Shown piece by piece: positions 1 to 7,048 of a DNA stretch of 16,569 nt. A model generated the notes under the pieces. The model did no database searches. It was not told the DNA's origin and worked only from the letters and a program-made list of their open reading frames with translations. Made by a program: the position numbers and the translations under genes. The DNA comes from Campylobacteraceae bacterium. GTDB lineage: Bacteria > Campylobacterota > Campylobacteria > Campylobacterales > Sulfurovaceae. Location: positions 1 through 16,569 of the forward strand of contig JALSOO010000037.1 of NCBI GenBank assembly GCA_026986355.1, in the 5' to 3' direction. The first letter of the stretch is position 1, and every line of letters begins with the position of its first letter.

Positions 1-1073
1 GTAAGTAAAAAGGTTGTTCCTTTATTTAAGCTACTTTGAACCTCTATTTTTATACCCAACTCATTAGATAGTTTTTTGACAATATGTAATCCTATGCCCA
101 AACCACGTTCATGCTCTTTGTAGAATCTATTAAAAATCTGTTTTGCATTTTTTATACCCTCTCCTGTATCTGAAATCAATATAGCACTCTTTCCCACCAT
201 AACCTTTATCTCTCCATCTTTTCGATTATATTTAGAAGCATTAACTAAAAGGTTATCTAAAATTCTACTAATTGAAGCTCGATGAGTATATAGCCATAAT
301 GTTTTACCTTCTACTATAAAGGTAAGATTTGGATATAGATTTTCTAATGGTTCAATACGCTCATGAATGAGTGATAAGAGTTCAATATCTTCATTCTGCT
401 TTGGGTGTTCTTTGAGATAATTTTTTAGATTATCTTGTAAGGATAGGATTGTATCTAGTGATTGTTCAATTCGATGTATCTTTTCATAAGTGGCTTTTGT
501 TTTTGGTAATGTTTTGATATTTAAGATAAGAGAGCTAATAGGGGTATTAAAATCGTGTAGTATATCTTTTATAAACTCTTGTGTTAGGTTAAAAGCCTCT
601 TTTAATGGGGCTAAAGAGTAGAGTGAGAAGAGTAGTGTCAATAGCAAAACTCCTAATGTTGCTATTTGAAACTCATAAATTCTACTATTTTTAAACTCCT
701 CTATCTGTTTTTTATAACTTGGTACATCATAACTTATTTTAAGATATAGTGGAGATTGAGGAACAGCATAATATTTATAAAAAAGGTTTTTCTCTTTATA
801 GATTATATTTGGCTTTTTATCTTTTTCTCTTAAAAAATTAGTGGTATAAATCTCTTTTTCTTGGTTAAAAAACTCAATATTATAGTTAGAACAGGCATAT
901 ATATTATCGTCCATATTAAAATTACATATATCCATGTTATAAGAGATTGACTGCTCTAAGTTTTTGACCTCATTTTGATACTCTTTATAGAAAATAATAG
1001 CAGTTAAAATATCTAATGTGATAAAAAAGAGTAGAAAAATCCTAAGAAATAGTTTAATTTCAATTTGATTCAA
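1..1073 (-). CDS. Sensor histidine kinase, 3' end cut by window edge
   Basis: Membrane sensor kinase expected to phosphorylate the regulator encoded just upstream. I read 357 codons on the minus strand with no stop before the edge. Residues 6-29 form a first membrane segment, about 30-135 an extracytoplasmic loop containing Cys50 and Cys61, and about 136-154 a second membrane segment. The H-box LHDFNTPISSL places the phospho-accepting His at 173, only about 18 residues after the membrane and with no evident HAMP linker. The N-box is DNLLVNASKYN (273-283), the G1 box DTGEGI starts at 302, and GLGIGLHIVKKL lies near 323. The last codons (SSLNKGTTFLL) match the end of the ATPase domain, so only a few residues should be missing. 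The start is TTG at 1073, with AGGA seven bases upstream, overlapping the regulator stop by 14 bp. The signal sensed is unknown. Confidence 0.9.
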   Translation of the reverse strand, partial: MNQIEIKLFLRIFLLFFITLDILTAIIFYKEYQNEVKNLEQSISYNMDICNFNMDDNIYACSNYNIEFFNQEKEIYTTNFLREKDKKPNIIYKEKNLFYKYYAVPQSPLYLKISYDVPSYKKQIEEFKNSRIYEFQIATLGVLLLTLLFSLYSLAPLKEAFNLTQEFIKDILHDFNTPISSLILNIKTLPKTKATYEKIHRIEQSLDTILSLQDNLKNYLKEHPKQNEDIELLSLIHERIEPLENLYPNLTFIVEGKTLWLYTHRASISRILDNLLVNASKYNRKDGEIKVMVGKSAILISDTGEGIKNAKQIFNRFYKEHERGLGIGLHIVKKLSNELGIKIEVQSSLNKGTTFLL

Positions 1074-1692
1074 TGGTATATCCTACTCCTCTAATATTTT
1101 TTATATCTAAATTAAGATCTCTCTTTAGTTTGGTAATAGCAACTCTTAGTGCGTTTTCACTATGGTACTCTGTCTCTTCTAATAGTTCCTCTTTTGAGAC
1201 AGGTCTATTTATGTTTTTAAACAACAAATCAATCAATTTAAATTTGGAGTAACTTAAATAGATTCTCTTATCTTTTTTAAATATATCTCCAGAAATCATA
1301 TTATATCGAATATCTTTTATAGTTATCATCATCTCTTTTGCCAATTTTGCATTGAGACGAATCAATAGCTCTTCAGGTATAAAAGGTTTTTTTATATAAT
1401 CCTCTGCACCCACCTCAAACCCCTTTGCGATAGTTTCAATATCTTGATTTGCAGATATAAAAATAGTTGGGGTAGTATCATCTGCCTCTTTGAGGCTTTT
1501 GAGAAGTTCAATCCCATTCATCTTTGGTAAATTAATATCAAATAGATAAATATCGTATTTATTATAAAAAGTCTTATCCAAAGCCTCTTCAGCAGTTGTT
1601 ATACTCTCTACTTCAAAATTATGTTCTTTTAATATCTCTTCAAGAGTCTTACTCAAAATAGTGTCATCTTCTAATAGTAGTATTTTTATCAA
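1060..1692 (-). CDS. OmpR-type response regulator
   Basis: Cytoplasmic transcription regulator of 210 residues, with a receiver domain (about 1-115) and a C-terminal winged helix (about 125-208). The acidic pair is in LLLEDD (8-10), the likely phospho-acceptor is Asp52 in YLFDINLPKMNG, the switch Ser is 80 in TIFISAN, and the conserved Lys is in KKPF (101-104). The C-terminal LRVAITKLKRDL and RGVGYTIE are the recognition-helix and wing motifs of the OmpR/PhoB family. It starts at TTG 1692, with AAAAAGGT upstream; there is no ATG nearby. It sits 28 bp after the small exported protein and overlaps the kinase by 14 bp, so the three genes look like one operon. The target genes cannot be told from sequence alone. 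Confidence 0.92.
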   Translation of the reverse strand: MIKILLLEDDTILSKTLEEILKEHNFEVESITTAEEALDKTFYNKYDIYLFDINLPKMNGIELLKSLKEADDTTPTIFISANQDIETIAKGFEVGAEDYIKKPFIPEELLIRLNAKLAKEMMITIKDIRYNMISGDIFKKDKRIYLSYSKFKLIDLLFKNINRPVSKEELLEETEYHSENALRVAITKLKRDLNLDIKNIRGVGYTIESN

Positions 1693-1720
1693 AATTTTTA
1701 CCTTTTTTATAATTTAACTA

Positions 1721-1954
1721 TTAAGGACGTTTGTTCCTATGTGCTTGTGCTATTTTTCTTTTTATAAGTTTTTCTATCTCCAATCTATCTTTAGATGAAG
1801 CATCTTTTGCTTTTTCAATTAATCGAATTATATCATTATCATTATTTTGAGAGCTGTTATCTTCCATTGAAGTATTTTTTGTTATCTCGTCTGAAAAAGA
1901 TAGAGTTGGAATTAATAGCAGTATAGTTAGTAATAAAATATTTGTTAATCTCAT
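1721..1954 (-). CDS. Small exported protein, first gene of two-component operon
   Basis: A 77-residue protein I do not recognise. Residues 1-21 form a clear signal peptide (basic start, long Leu/Ile core, likely cleavage after LSFS), leaving about 56 periplasmic residues. The mature part starts with an Asn/Asp/Ser-rich flexible stretch (22-40) and ends in a charged, probably helical segment (IIRLIEKAKDASSKDRLEIE then KLIKRK). It carries one D/E-x-N-x-S/T site (EDNSS, 31-35). The start is ATG at 1954, with AAGGA in the correct place. Being first in a regulator-kinase operon suggests it may modulate the kinase or be a feedback component, as CpxP does for CpxA, but there is no visible similarity to CpxP and this is only inference. 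Confidence 0.75.
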   Translation of the reverse strand: MRLTNILLLTILLLIPTLSFSDEITKNTSMEDNSSQNNDNDIIRLIEKAKDASSKDRLEIEKLIKRKIAQAHRNKRP

Positions 1955-2008
1955 AATTAGTTCCTTAAAGTTTTTAAATATCTAATAAAGAGTTATCTTT
2001 ACTCTATC

Positions 2009-2014
2009 ATTATA
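2009..2014 (-). promoter_or_regulatory. Candidate -10 box of the first two-component operon
   Basis: On the minus strand the sequence AAAGTATAATGATAG contains a perfect TATAAT. Transcription would start near 2002, giving an untranslated leader of about 48 bases before ATG 1954. No convincing -35 hexamer is present; upstream is a run of A/T tracts, as is common in epsilonproteobacterial sigma-70 promoters. A short dyad (AGAGT at 1989-1993, ACTCT at 2001-2005) lies over the predicted start. Confidence 0.45.
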
Positions 2015-2090
2015 CTTTATAATTGTTTTAAATTGTGTAAAAATGTGCAAAATAGATAAAAAAATTTAAGAGATAAGAAAAAAAGAGGCA

Positions 2091-2122
2091 AAAGAGTATT
2101 TTCCCACTCTTTAAAAGAGTGG
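2091..2122 (-). terminator. Candidate terminator after the 68-residue gene, with alternative hairpins
   Basis: Downstream of the stop at 2136, CCACTCTTT (2104-2112) and AAAGAGTGG (2114-2122) are perfectly complementary. A third copy, AAAGAGT at 2091-2097, can instead pair with ACTCTTT at 2106-2112, leaving an eight-base loop. On the minus strand the second hairpin is followed, after six bases, by a run of seven T. The 2091-2112 pairing is therefore the better terminator; the other is a competing fold. Confidence 0.5.
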
Positions 2123-2135
2123 AATTAGTGATAAT

Positions 2136-2342
2136 TTATTGATAGATAGCTTGTGATGGTTGATATTGTGATTGATAATTATGCTCTTTAAATATCTCAT
2201 CATATCCTAATCCCAAGAGTATCTCATCTACATCATCTGGGTCAAACCCATGAGCATGTACATATCGAATAATACTCTCTGTAACATCACTATCTACATA
2301 GTTTTCACGCATTTCTAGTTCTATATTTAAATTTTCTGACAT
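2136..2342 (-). CDS. Small acidic hypothetical protein
   Basis: A 68-residue soluble, acidic protein that I do not recognise. It has no signal peptide or membrane segment. The middle (about 18-52) looks like two or three short helices with a DPDDVDEILLGLGYDEIF stretch, reminiscent of small helical partner or adaptor proteins. The tail (54-68) is Gln/Tyr/Ser-rich and probably disordered. The start is ATG 2342, with AAGGA seven to eight bases upstream. It is transcribed alone, divergently from the small membrane protein at 2467, and shares that intergenic control region. Codon use looks like that of its neighbours. The good ribosome site and the hairpin after the stop support a real gene, but its function is unknown. 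Confidence 0.7.
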   Translation of the reverse strand: MSENLNIELEMRENYVDSDVTESIIRYVHAHGFDPDDVDEILLGLGYDEIFKEHNYQSQYQPSQAIYQ

Positions 2343-2388
2343 AATTTACTTCCTTAGTTGTTGTTTGATAATGACAGTTTACTATATA

Positions 2389-2408
2389 ACTATTATCGGA
2401 CTATTATC
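2389..2408. repeat. Tandem 9-bp direct repeat with 11-bp spacing
   Basis: ACTATTATC occurs at 2389-2397 and again at 2400-2408, separated by GG, so the period is 11 bp, one helical turn. It lies between two divergent small genes and just upstream of the plus-strand promoter. OmpR/PhoB-type regulators bind direct repeats with about this spacing, and two such regulators are encoded in the window. Assigning the site to either is inference. Confidence 0.5.
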
Positions 2409-2437
2409 ATGACTTCTTATACTTAAATAAGTATAAT
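2409..2437 (+). promoter_or_regulatory. Sigma-70-type promoter for the small membrane protein
   Basis: A perfect -10 TATAAT at 2432-2437 follows ATGACT (2409-2414, four of six matches to TTGACA) by 17 bp. Transcription would begin near 2444 and ATG is at 2467, leaving a short leader with AAAGGAAG as ribosome site. Confidence 0.6.
2417..2436. promoter_or_regulatory. Dyad overlapping the -10 box, candidate operator
   Basis: TTATACTTA (2417-2425) and TAAGTATAA (2428-2436) are perfect inverted copies around a two-base centre. The right arm overlaps the TATAAT, so a dimeric repressor bound here would block the promoter. The sequence is AT-rich, so chance is possible, though nine-bp perfect arms placed on the -10 are suggestive. 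Confidence 0.45.
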
Positions 2438-2466
2438 CATTTTTGAATTTCATATAAAGGAAGAAA

Positions 2467-2670
2467 ATGAAAAATATACTGTTGATACTTAATGCGTTAC
2501 TCTTGATAATGACACTCTCTATTGTGATTATGCCTCAATTTTGGATAGTCTCTGTTGTGACTGGAGCAGGTGGAGTAAAAGGAGTAGCTTTTCCTATAAT
2601 TTGGACAGTCTATGCAGGATTAGTATTTTTTACTTCTGCATTTACTTTCTCTTGGTTAGTCAAGAGATAA
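2467..2670 (+). CDS. Small two-helix inner-membrane protein
   Basis: A 67-residue protein, nearly all hydrophobic, with two predicted membrane segments: about 3-32 and 41-64, joined by a Gly-rich turn (VTGAGGVKGVAFP). It ends in LVKR, so positive charges lie at both ends (MK at the start), favouring both termini in the cytoplasm. I do not recognise a family. The start is ATG 2467, with AAAGGAAG upstream and a promoter at 2409-2437; a weak hairpin with a T run follows. It stands alone, convergent with the mltB operon and divergent from the 68-residue gene. The Gly-Ala turn has no catalytic look; a small membrane modulator or stress protein is possible but unproven. Confidence 0.72.
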   Translation: MKNILLILNALLLIMTLSIVIMPQFWIVSVVTGAGGVKGVAFPIIWTVYAGLVFFTSAFTFSWLVKR

Positions 2671-2684
2671 TCAACTCTTTTTTT
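2662..2684 (+). terminator. Weak intrinsic terminator overlapping the stop codon
   Basis: AAGAG (2662-2666) pairs with CTCTT (2675-2679) around an eight-base loop containing the TAA stop, followed by five further T. A wider pairing of TAGTCAA with TTGACTA encloses it with a bulge. The stem is short and AT-rich, so strength is uncertain. Confidence 0.45.
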
Positions 2685-2704
2685 GACTATCCCTTTTCTA
2701 CAAT

Positions 2705-3712
2705 CTACTCTATCAAAGCTTTGTGATAGCGTTGTTTATAACCTTTTTTGATATTTTGAGCTAGTTTATGAACAGCCATAGCATAGTATGAGCTATGGTT
2801 GTATCGTGTAATGACATAGAAGTTTTTGCCACCATACCATAGCTCGTCCCAACCATGTCTCTCTAATTTTATAAGGCTAACTTTTCCTCTATAATTAAAC
2901 TTCTCTCTTGGTTCTATTCCATCTAAATCTTTTCTATAATAGGTATGGGTATATCCTGTAGGTAGAGCATCAAAACGGTTACCTTTATATCTAACCCTAA
3001 CAGCTACATCTTCTCCTCTTCTCCAGTGGTGTCGTCTGAAATAGTAGGCTATACTTCCAATAGCATCGACTACATTATTCATCTGTTTTTTACCATCTTT
3101 ATTGAAGTCTACGGCAAATGATTTGTAGGTACTTGGTATAAATTGAGCCAAACCTATCGCTCCTGATGATGACCCTCTAATATCTTTGGGATTTATCTTT
3201 TCTCGTGCTGAAAGTCTTAGTAGTGATTTTAGCTGTTTTCTATAAAATTTAGCTCTTCTATCGTTTTTATCAAAAGATAGATGTACCAAACGGTCAAAGA
3301 CAAAGTAGTCTCCACGCATAACTCCATAGTTACTCTCTATACCAATAATTGCTGTGATATATTCAGGTGGAATACCATATTTTTTATATGCTCTTTTGAG
3401 AGTTTTTCTAAATTTGTGCATAAAATAGATACCACCACCAACTCTTTTTTTGAATTGATAGTAGTATATATCCCAACTTCCCATAGAGCGACATCTTCCT
3501 CCACCACAGACTAAACCTTGTCGCAGTCGTGCTATATAGCTATTTTTACGAACATGTGAAAACCAACTATTAAGTGTTTTCTTTTTGAAGCCATATCTAT
3601 ACTGCATTGTGTGCATAAATTGTTTCACTTGTGGCTTTTGTGTGTAATCAACAGCTAATATAGGAGCAGAGAAGATTAATAGTATCAATAGATAGGTTTT
3701 AATTCTCTTCAT
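2705..3712 (-). CDS. mltB: Lytic murein transglycosylase B (GH103, MltB-like)
   Basis: Periplasmic enzyme that cleaves the MurNAc-GlcNAc bond of peptidoglycan to give 1,6-anhydro-MurNAc ends. The protein has 335 residues, normal for the family. Residues 1-20 are a signal peptide (likely cleavage after PILA) with no lipobox, so it is soluble periplasmic rather than lipid-anchored like E. coli MltB. The catalytic Glu is 126 in AIIGIESNYG. Other family motifs are SGAIGLAQFIPSTY (183-196), DFNKDGKKQMNNVVDAIGSI (202-221), HHWRRGE (228-234) and the C-terminal VITRYNHSSYYAMAVHKLAQ (300-319). A local Cys pair (VCGGGRC, 68-74) could form a disulfide. The start, ATG 3712, is one base after the oxidase stop, and the ribosome site is weak, so translation is probably coupled. 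It is last in a three-gene operon. Confidence 0.93.
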   Translation of the reverse strand: MKRIKTYLLILLIFSAPILAVDYTQKPQVKQFMHTMQYRYGFKKKTLNSWFSHVRKNSYIARLRQGLVCGGGRCRSMGSWDIYYYQFKKRVGGGIYFMHKFRKTLKRAYKKYGIPPEYITAIIGIESNYGVMRGDYFVFDRLVHLSFDKNDRRAKFYRKQLKSLLRLSAREKINPKDIRGSSSGAIGLAQFIPSTYKSFAVDFNKDGKKQMNNVVDAIGSIAYYFRRHHWRRGEDVAVRVRYKGNRFDALPTGYTHTYYRKDLDGIEPREKFNYRGKVSLIKLERHGWDELWYGGKNFYVITRYNHSSYYAMAVHKLAQNIKKGYKQRYHKALIE

Positions 3713-3713
3713 A

Positions 3714-5087
3714 TTATAAACCCATTTTACTAGGGTTTAGTATATTGTTTGGGTCAAAGGCTCTCTTTATATCTTTGAACATATTTATCTCTTGCTCATT
3801 AAATGCAATTCCCATAAATGGAGCTTTTGATGTACCAATTCCATGCTCTCCACTAAGTGTTCCACCCATATCGACTACCATTTGAAATATCTCCTCTATA
3901 CATTTATGTCCCTCATCAATTTGAGCAATATCAATCATCACATTAACATGAATATTCCCATCTCCTGCATGACCAAAACATGGAATTTTAAATCCATACT
4001 TTTCGCCTATCTTATAGATATTTTCAAGTGCAGATGGTAGCATAGAACGAGGTACAGATATATCTTCATTGAGTTTTTTATTTCCAAAGATAGTAATAGA
4101 TTGAGAGGCATTTCGTCTAGCATACCACAACTCTTTTGCCTCTTCATCACTTTGTGCAACTCTAAACTCTTTTGCTCCATTCTCTTTAAAGGATTGTTCT
4201 AAAGTCTCTAGTTGAAAAGTTACCTCTTCGGGTACATTTCCATCTACATCTCCGACCAAAACAGCACCAGCATCACTTGGTAGATTAACACCAAGTTTCT
4301 CTATAAGTGCTTGGATAACCAAACTATCCAAGAACTCCATTGCCACAGGATTAGCACCTGCTGATAGTGATTTAAATACAGCATTCATCGCATTATCTAC
4401 ACTAGGAAAGATACCCATATATGTCTTTTTATATTTTGGTTTTGGAATTAGTTTGAGTGTTAACTCTGTCAATACAGCTAGAGTACCCTCACTAGCTATT
4501 AATATACCTGCTGTATTGTATCCTGCTACATCTTTGATGGTACGTTTCCCTGCTCTAATAATATCTCCATTTGCACGAACTGCACGAAGAGCCATCACAT
4601 AATCTTTGGTTATTCCATACTTTGCAGCTCTCATTCCACCTGCATTTTCACTTACATTTCCACCTAGTGTTGAGTACTCTTCACTTGCTGGGTCTGGTGG
4701 ATAGAAGAGTCCAAGCTCTTCTACATGTTTTTGTAAATCCATATTGATAACAGCAGGTTGAACCACAGCTACCATATTTTGAGTATCTATCTCTAAAATC
4801 TTGTTCATATGTCTCTCCATAGCCAAGATGATACCACCATTAGCAGGTAATGCACCACCTGTAAAACCAGACCCTGCACCACGTGCAGTAATTACAATTT
4901 TATTATCATTGCAATATTTGAGTATTTTGCTTACATCCTCTTCATCTCTAGGAAATATAACCCCATCAGGTTCAAAGTGTGTTCGTGTAGCGTCATAACT
5001 ATATGCAATCATATGTGCTTTATCATCATATATATTCTCTCTACCTACAATATCTATAAAAGCTTTTAAGTGTTTTTTCTCTATCAT
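3714..5087 (-). CDS. glcD: GlcD-family FAD-binding oxidase/dehydrogenase
   Basis: Flavoprotein of the FAD-linked oxidase family that oxidises a 2-hydroxyacid (glycolate, D-lactate or similar) to the 2-oxoacid. At 457 residues it has full family length. The N-terminal FAD_binding_4 domain (about 38-215) shows ARGAGSGFTGGALP (68-81), PPDPASEEYSTLGGNVSENA (130-149) and DVAGYNTAGI (186-195). The C-terminal FAD-oxidase_C domain (about 220-455) has CFGHAGDGNIHVNV (370-383) and SGEHGIG (412-418), whose His and Glu residues serve substrate and metal binding in relatives. There is no signal or membrane segment, so it is cytoplasmic or peripheral. ATG 5087 overlaps the upstream stop as ATGA. No GlcE or GlcF partner is next to it, so the glcD name is by family only; D-lactate or D-2-hydroxyglutarate dehydrogenase are alternatives. 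Confidence 0.9.
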   Translation of the reverse strand: MIEKKHLKAFIDIVGRENIYDDKAHMIAYSYDATRTHFEPDGVIFPRDEEDVSKILKYCNDNKIVITARGAGSGFTGGALPANGGIILAMERHMNKILEIDTQNMVAVVQPAVINMDLQKHVEELGLFYPPDPASEEYSTLGGNVSENAGGMRAAKYGITKDYVMALRAVRANGDIIRAGKRTIKDVAGYNTAGILIASEGTLAVLTELTLKLIPKPKYKKTYMGIFPSVDNAMNAVFKSLSAGANPVAMEFLDSLVIQALIEKLGVNLPSDAGAVLVGDVDGNVPEEVTFQLETLEQSFKENGAKEFRVAQSDEEAKELWYARRNASQSITIFGNKKLNEDISVPRSMLPSALENIYKIGEKYGFKIPCFGHAGDGNIHVNVMIDIAQIDEGHKCIEEIFQMVVDMGGTLSGEHGIGTSKAPFMGIAFNEQEINMFKDIKRAFDPNNILNPSKMGL

Positions 5088-5773
5088 TTTATCTCGCTTA
5101 TTGATTTATAATAATCTTCTAGTTTTACAGATGAGAATCCAAAATCGGATATATCCATCTGTGGAAAACGTGAAAAGAATGGTCTCATCGCTTTTTTATT
5201 GGTGATTGTAAAGGGTTGATTTTTGATAAGTTTTTTACTAATAGGGTCAAGAAAAAGAATACTATTTTTAGTAACAAGTAGAACTAATCCTACTTGATTT
5301 TTAATTGCAAATTTATATAAACTATCTAATGTTATTTTTGAAATCTCCTCTTTCATAAACTCTATTGCATAGCTATCAGGATGAATCCAATTTTTATTGA
5401 ATCGTTTAGTGATACTGCTATATGTCTGCTCATTTGGGGCAATTAGAAGTATATTGTTATAATAGTTACCTAAAATAACTCTATCATTAACTTTTGCTTC
5501 TGTTTTAACAGAGGGGATATTATCATGTATAATAGCTCTATAGGGTAAGAGTTTTGCATCTCCATTTTTGGTAGTAATTAGAGAGTGTGTAATAGCCGAT
5601 AGCCCATTTCCATAATCATGAACAACAACACCAGAGACTCCTGCTGATATATGTTGTGCAAGTTTAATAGTATCTCCATTAACTGATGTTATCGTTGTCT
5701 CTATACGTTGTGGAAAGCTGTTTGCTATTATGGCATAAGTCGTAATAAGTATTAATAGTATAATTTTTTTCAT
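5084..5773 (-). CDS. Exported protein with PgbA N-terminal-like domain
   Basis: A 229-residue exported protein resembling the N-terminal domain of Helicobacter PgbA/PgbB (plasminogen-binding protein), a domain I recall as common in Campylobacterota. The resemblance rests on the pattern ITSVNGDTIKLA, then SGVVVHDY, then VNDRVILGNYYNNILLIAPN followed by a Ser/Thr/Lys-rich stretch. It is recalled, not computed. Residues 1-19 are a signal peptide (KKIILLILITTYAIIA core). There is no Lys-rich C-terminal extension of the kind linked to plasminogen binding, so that host-related activity should not be assumed. A longer reading from TTG 5776 is possible, but ATG 5773 has AAGGA at the better spacing of five bases. 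It is first in an operon with the oxidase (4-bp overlap) and mltB. Its true role is unknown, probably envelope-related. Confidence 0.7.
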   Translation of the reverse strand: MKKIILLILITTYAIIANSFPQRIETTITSVNGDTIKLAQHISAGVSGVVVHDYGNGLSAITHSLITTKNGDAKLLPYRAIIHDNIPSVKTEAKVNDRVILGNYYNNILLIAPNEQTYSSITKRFNKNWIHPDSYAIEFMKEEISKITLDSLYKFAIKNQVGLVLLVTKNSILFLDPISKKLIKNQPFTITNKKAMRPFFSRFPQMDISDFGFSSVKLEDYYKSISEIK

Positions 5774-5787
5774 CAAATTCCTTAGGA

Positions 5788-5807
5788 GGTAGAGTTAATT
5801 CTCTACC
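5788..5807 (-). other. Leader hairpin in front of the pgbA-like operon
   Basis: GGTAGAG (5788-5794) and CTCTACC (5801-5807) are perfect inverted copies around six bases. On the minus strand the hairpin ends nine bases before the AAGGA site and has no T run after it, so it does not look like a terminator for the desaturase. It falls in the leader of the transcript predicted from the -10 box at 5821-5826. Confidence 0.5.
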
Positions 5808-5820
5808 AATTATGGTTATG

Positions 5821-5826
5821 ATTATA
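5821..5826 (-). promoter_or_regulatory. Candidate -10 box for the pgbA-glcD-mltB operon
   Basis: On the minus strand CAAGTATAATCAT holds a perfect TATAAT about 48 bases upstream of ATG 5773. The 12-mer AAGTATAATCAT is identical to the -10 region of the gene at 2467. No clear -35 is present. The box suggests the operon can be transcribed separately from the desaturase upstream. Confidence 0.45.
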
Positions 5827-5860
5827 CTTGTTAAAGATTAATTTTTAATTACAACTCTTT

Positions 5861-7048
5861 TTACACTCCATCAACTCTAAGAAGTTTACTCTTGCCAATC
5901 ATGAGGTCAATTGTCATACCCATTCGTTTAAATACAGACTCTTGTCGATACTCTAAACCATGTTTTTTACAAATCTCTTTTACAAGTGGTTGTGTTTTTT
6001 GATAAAAGCTCAATGGCATATCGGGGAAGAGATGATGTTCTACTTGATAGTTAAGAAAACCATGCATATAGTCTATAAAATCTGAACCTGTATTGTAGTT
6101 TACAGACCCCATAATTTGACGAAGATAAAACTCTCCATGCCCTTTATAAGGCTTGTTAAACATATAAATATCTTCTGCTGAATGGTTGGGTACAATAACT
6201 AAAAATGAGTGTAAATTGGTAAAAAATTCTGCCATGACAACAACAATAAGAGCAGTAATTACAGCACTTACTCCAAATGGTAAAAAGAGTGCAGGAATAA
6301 CAATAAACTTAATTGTTAGATATGGTAGATAGTAGTTCCACCAAAGTTCAAAACCAAAAGGGGTACGAGGGTCAAATTGATAATCAAGAATCTCTTTTTT
6401 ATTCTCCTCTTTGAGCTTTTTATTTTGTAAAATTCTAAGAGTATTTGGTGCATAGTAAGTAAATTTCCATGTTCCTGCAAAAACATAAACAAAAACACGT
6501 CTAAGCCACATTGGAGTCTTTGATTGGATAAGCCATTGCATATTTCTCTCTACATTATCTGGGTCATCAGCTTCTCCTAAATGATAGTGGTGCATAATAT
6601 TGTGTTCATAAGACCACGCATCAGGAGTTATCCAATCGAGCCAATCAAGGTGTCTTCTAGCTCCTTTAGCATAAAACTTTTTTGTATATTTAGCAGGAAC
6701 ATTAGGAACTTTATCGTATGCACCATGCAAAATAGGGTGGGTTACATTTGCCCATCTACCAATATTTCCTGTACTAATTAAAATTGCTGATAAGATAGCT
6801 AATGACCAAAACAGAGGAGAAGATAGTGTTCCTTGTGTCAATTCTGAAACAGCAATAGTAAGAATCAAAAAATAGCCTGAAAAGGTAAATGTTCTTCCCC
6901 AACGTTCCATTTTTAGAAGATGTTGAAAATCCTCTTCACTTGGATTTCCTATTTTGGCTTTTGCCTCTTCTATATCTCTCTTTAATTGCTCTTTGTCTAT
7001 CTGCTCATATGGTGTGTATTGTTGACTCTGTGATTCTAGTCTTGACAT
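5861..7048 (-). CDS. Membrane fatty acid desaturase
   Basis: Integral membrane di-iron enzyme that introduces a double bond into fatty acyl chains, raising membrane fluidity. The protein has 395 residues with hydrophobic segments at about 54-70, 78-95, 185-200 and 240-285. Histidine boxes are HPILH (104-108), HNIMHH (149-154) and QVEHH (335-339). Extra conserved His include those in NLH (280) and NHSAED (289). The QxxHH third box is typical of front-end or sphingolipid-type desaturases, but no cytochrome b5 domain is fused and the N-terminal 50 residues are only a charged helix, so electrons must come from a separate carrier. The first box lacks the usual HD start. ATG 7048 has AGGGAG upstream. 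It is probably a single-gene unit, divergent from the repeat protein at 7349. Regiospecificity cannot be told. Confidence 0.9.
   Translation of the reverse strand: MSRLESQSQQYTPYEQIDKEQLKRDIEEAKAKIGNPSEEDFQHLLKMERWGRTFTFSGYFLILTIAVSELTQGTLSSPLFWSLAILSAILISTGNIGRWANVTHPILHGAYDKVPNVPAKYTKKFYAKGARRHLDWLDWITPDAWSYEHNIMHHYHLGEADDPDNVERNMQWLIQSKTPMWLRRVFVYVFAGTWKFTYYAPNTLRILQNKKLKEENKKEILDYQFDPRTPFGFELWWNYYLPYLTIKFIVIPALFLPFGVSAVITALIVVVMAEFFTNLHSFLVIVPNHSAEDIYMFNKPYKGHGEFYLRQIMGSVNYNTGSDFIDYMHGFLNYQVEHHLFPDMPLSFYQKTQPLVKEICKKHGLEYRQESVFKRMGMTIDLMIGKSKLLRVDGV

Noticed and set aside
5774..5776. TTG start giving an extra Met to the PgbA-N-like protein
   Set aside because: AAGGA would be only two bases away; ATG at 5773 has normal spacing and gives the same signal peptide.
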